Positions 63,977-64,000 of a DNA stretch of 64,000 nt are shown piece by piece. The position numbers and the translations under genes were made by a program. The DNA comes from Saprolegnia diclina VS20 (Eukaryota > Oomycota > Saprolegniomycetes > Saprolegniales > Saprolegniaceae), in assembly GCF_000281045.1 (NCBI RefSeq), contig NW_008246129.1, positions 122,722-186,721 of the forward strand, given 5' to 3'. The notes beneath the pieces were generated by a model. It made no database searches, was not told where the DNA came from, and saw nothing but the letters and a program-made list of their open reading frames with translations. The stretch's first letter is position 1. Each line of letters starts with the position of its first letter.

Positions 63977-64000
63977 AGGGCAGCAGGTTGAAGGGTAAGT

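Overview
This window reads as nuclear DNA of a stramenopile, most likely a saprolegnialean oomycete. Genes are packed a few tens to a few hundred bases apart on both strands. Coding sequence is GC-rich in third positions. About 115 spliceosomal introns can be placed by joining reading frames, and nearly all are 34-57 nt, start GTRNG or similar and end YAG. The gene types fit this group: a WRKY19-type zinc-finger repeat protein, stand-alone helicase-associated (HA) arrays, a FYVE-RING protein, an EF-hand/WD40 protein, an ankyrin-DHYC acyltransferase and an aspartokinase-homoserine dehydrogenase fusion. No prokaryotic operon signal, CRISPR array or rRNA gene was seen.

Layout. 1-10.3 kb: the tail of an unknown gene, a giant ubiquitin-specific protease (-), a small CXXCXG zinc protein, a WRKY19-like protein and a WD40 protein. 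10.5-20.3 kb: aspartokinase-homoserine dehydrogenase (-), a twin CX9C mitochondrial protein, a 1073-residue coiled-coil protein (-), an HA protein and a DusA-type tRNA-dihydrouridine synthase (-). 20.58-23.04 kb: a Mutator-like transposon with identical 345-bp terminal inverted repeats, a 9-bp target duplication and a decayed transposase. 23.5-30.4 kb: FYVE-RING (-), a 20-exon protein with seven tandem cyclic-nucleotide-binding-like domains (-), and a small secreted cysteine-rich protein. 30.4-33.7 kb: a mitochondrial carrier (-), a second Dus enzyme, and a mitochondrial lipoyl-like protein (-) whose stop codon overlaps that of Dus. 34.4-35.6 kb: a cluster of four related tRNA or tRNA-like genes. 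35.8-45.5 kb: ankyrin-DHYC acyltransferase (-), two unrecognised genes, a TPR protein, RNA polymerase subunit AC19 (-), capping protein alpha and a Myb/SANT-like protein. 45.6-56.8 kb: a small protein, a 23-exon EF-hand/WD40 protein, a PROPPIN (ATG18/WIPI), FAM50/XAP5 (-), a CDP-alcohol phosphotransferase and a tail-anchored coiled-coil protein (-). 57.3-64 kb: an HA array (-), a METTL21-like methyltransferase, an S-adenosylmethionine carrier (-), the mitochondrial calcium uniporter and a repeat-like protein that is probably incomplete.

The genes are mostly unrelated housekeeping and signalling genes. Two functional threads recur: mitochondrial proteins (CX9C protein, two carriers, lipoyl-like protein, MCU) and signalling or membrane proteins (cNMP-like domains, EF-hand, PROPPIN, FYVE, acyltransferase). 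CCAAT boxes lie about 25-100 bp upstream of many start codons. The most unusual items are the seven-domain cNMP-binding-like protein, the young Mutator-like element and the homoserine dehydrogenase half that seems to have lost catalytic residues.
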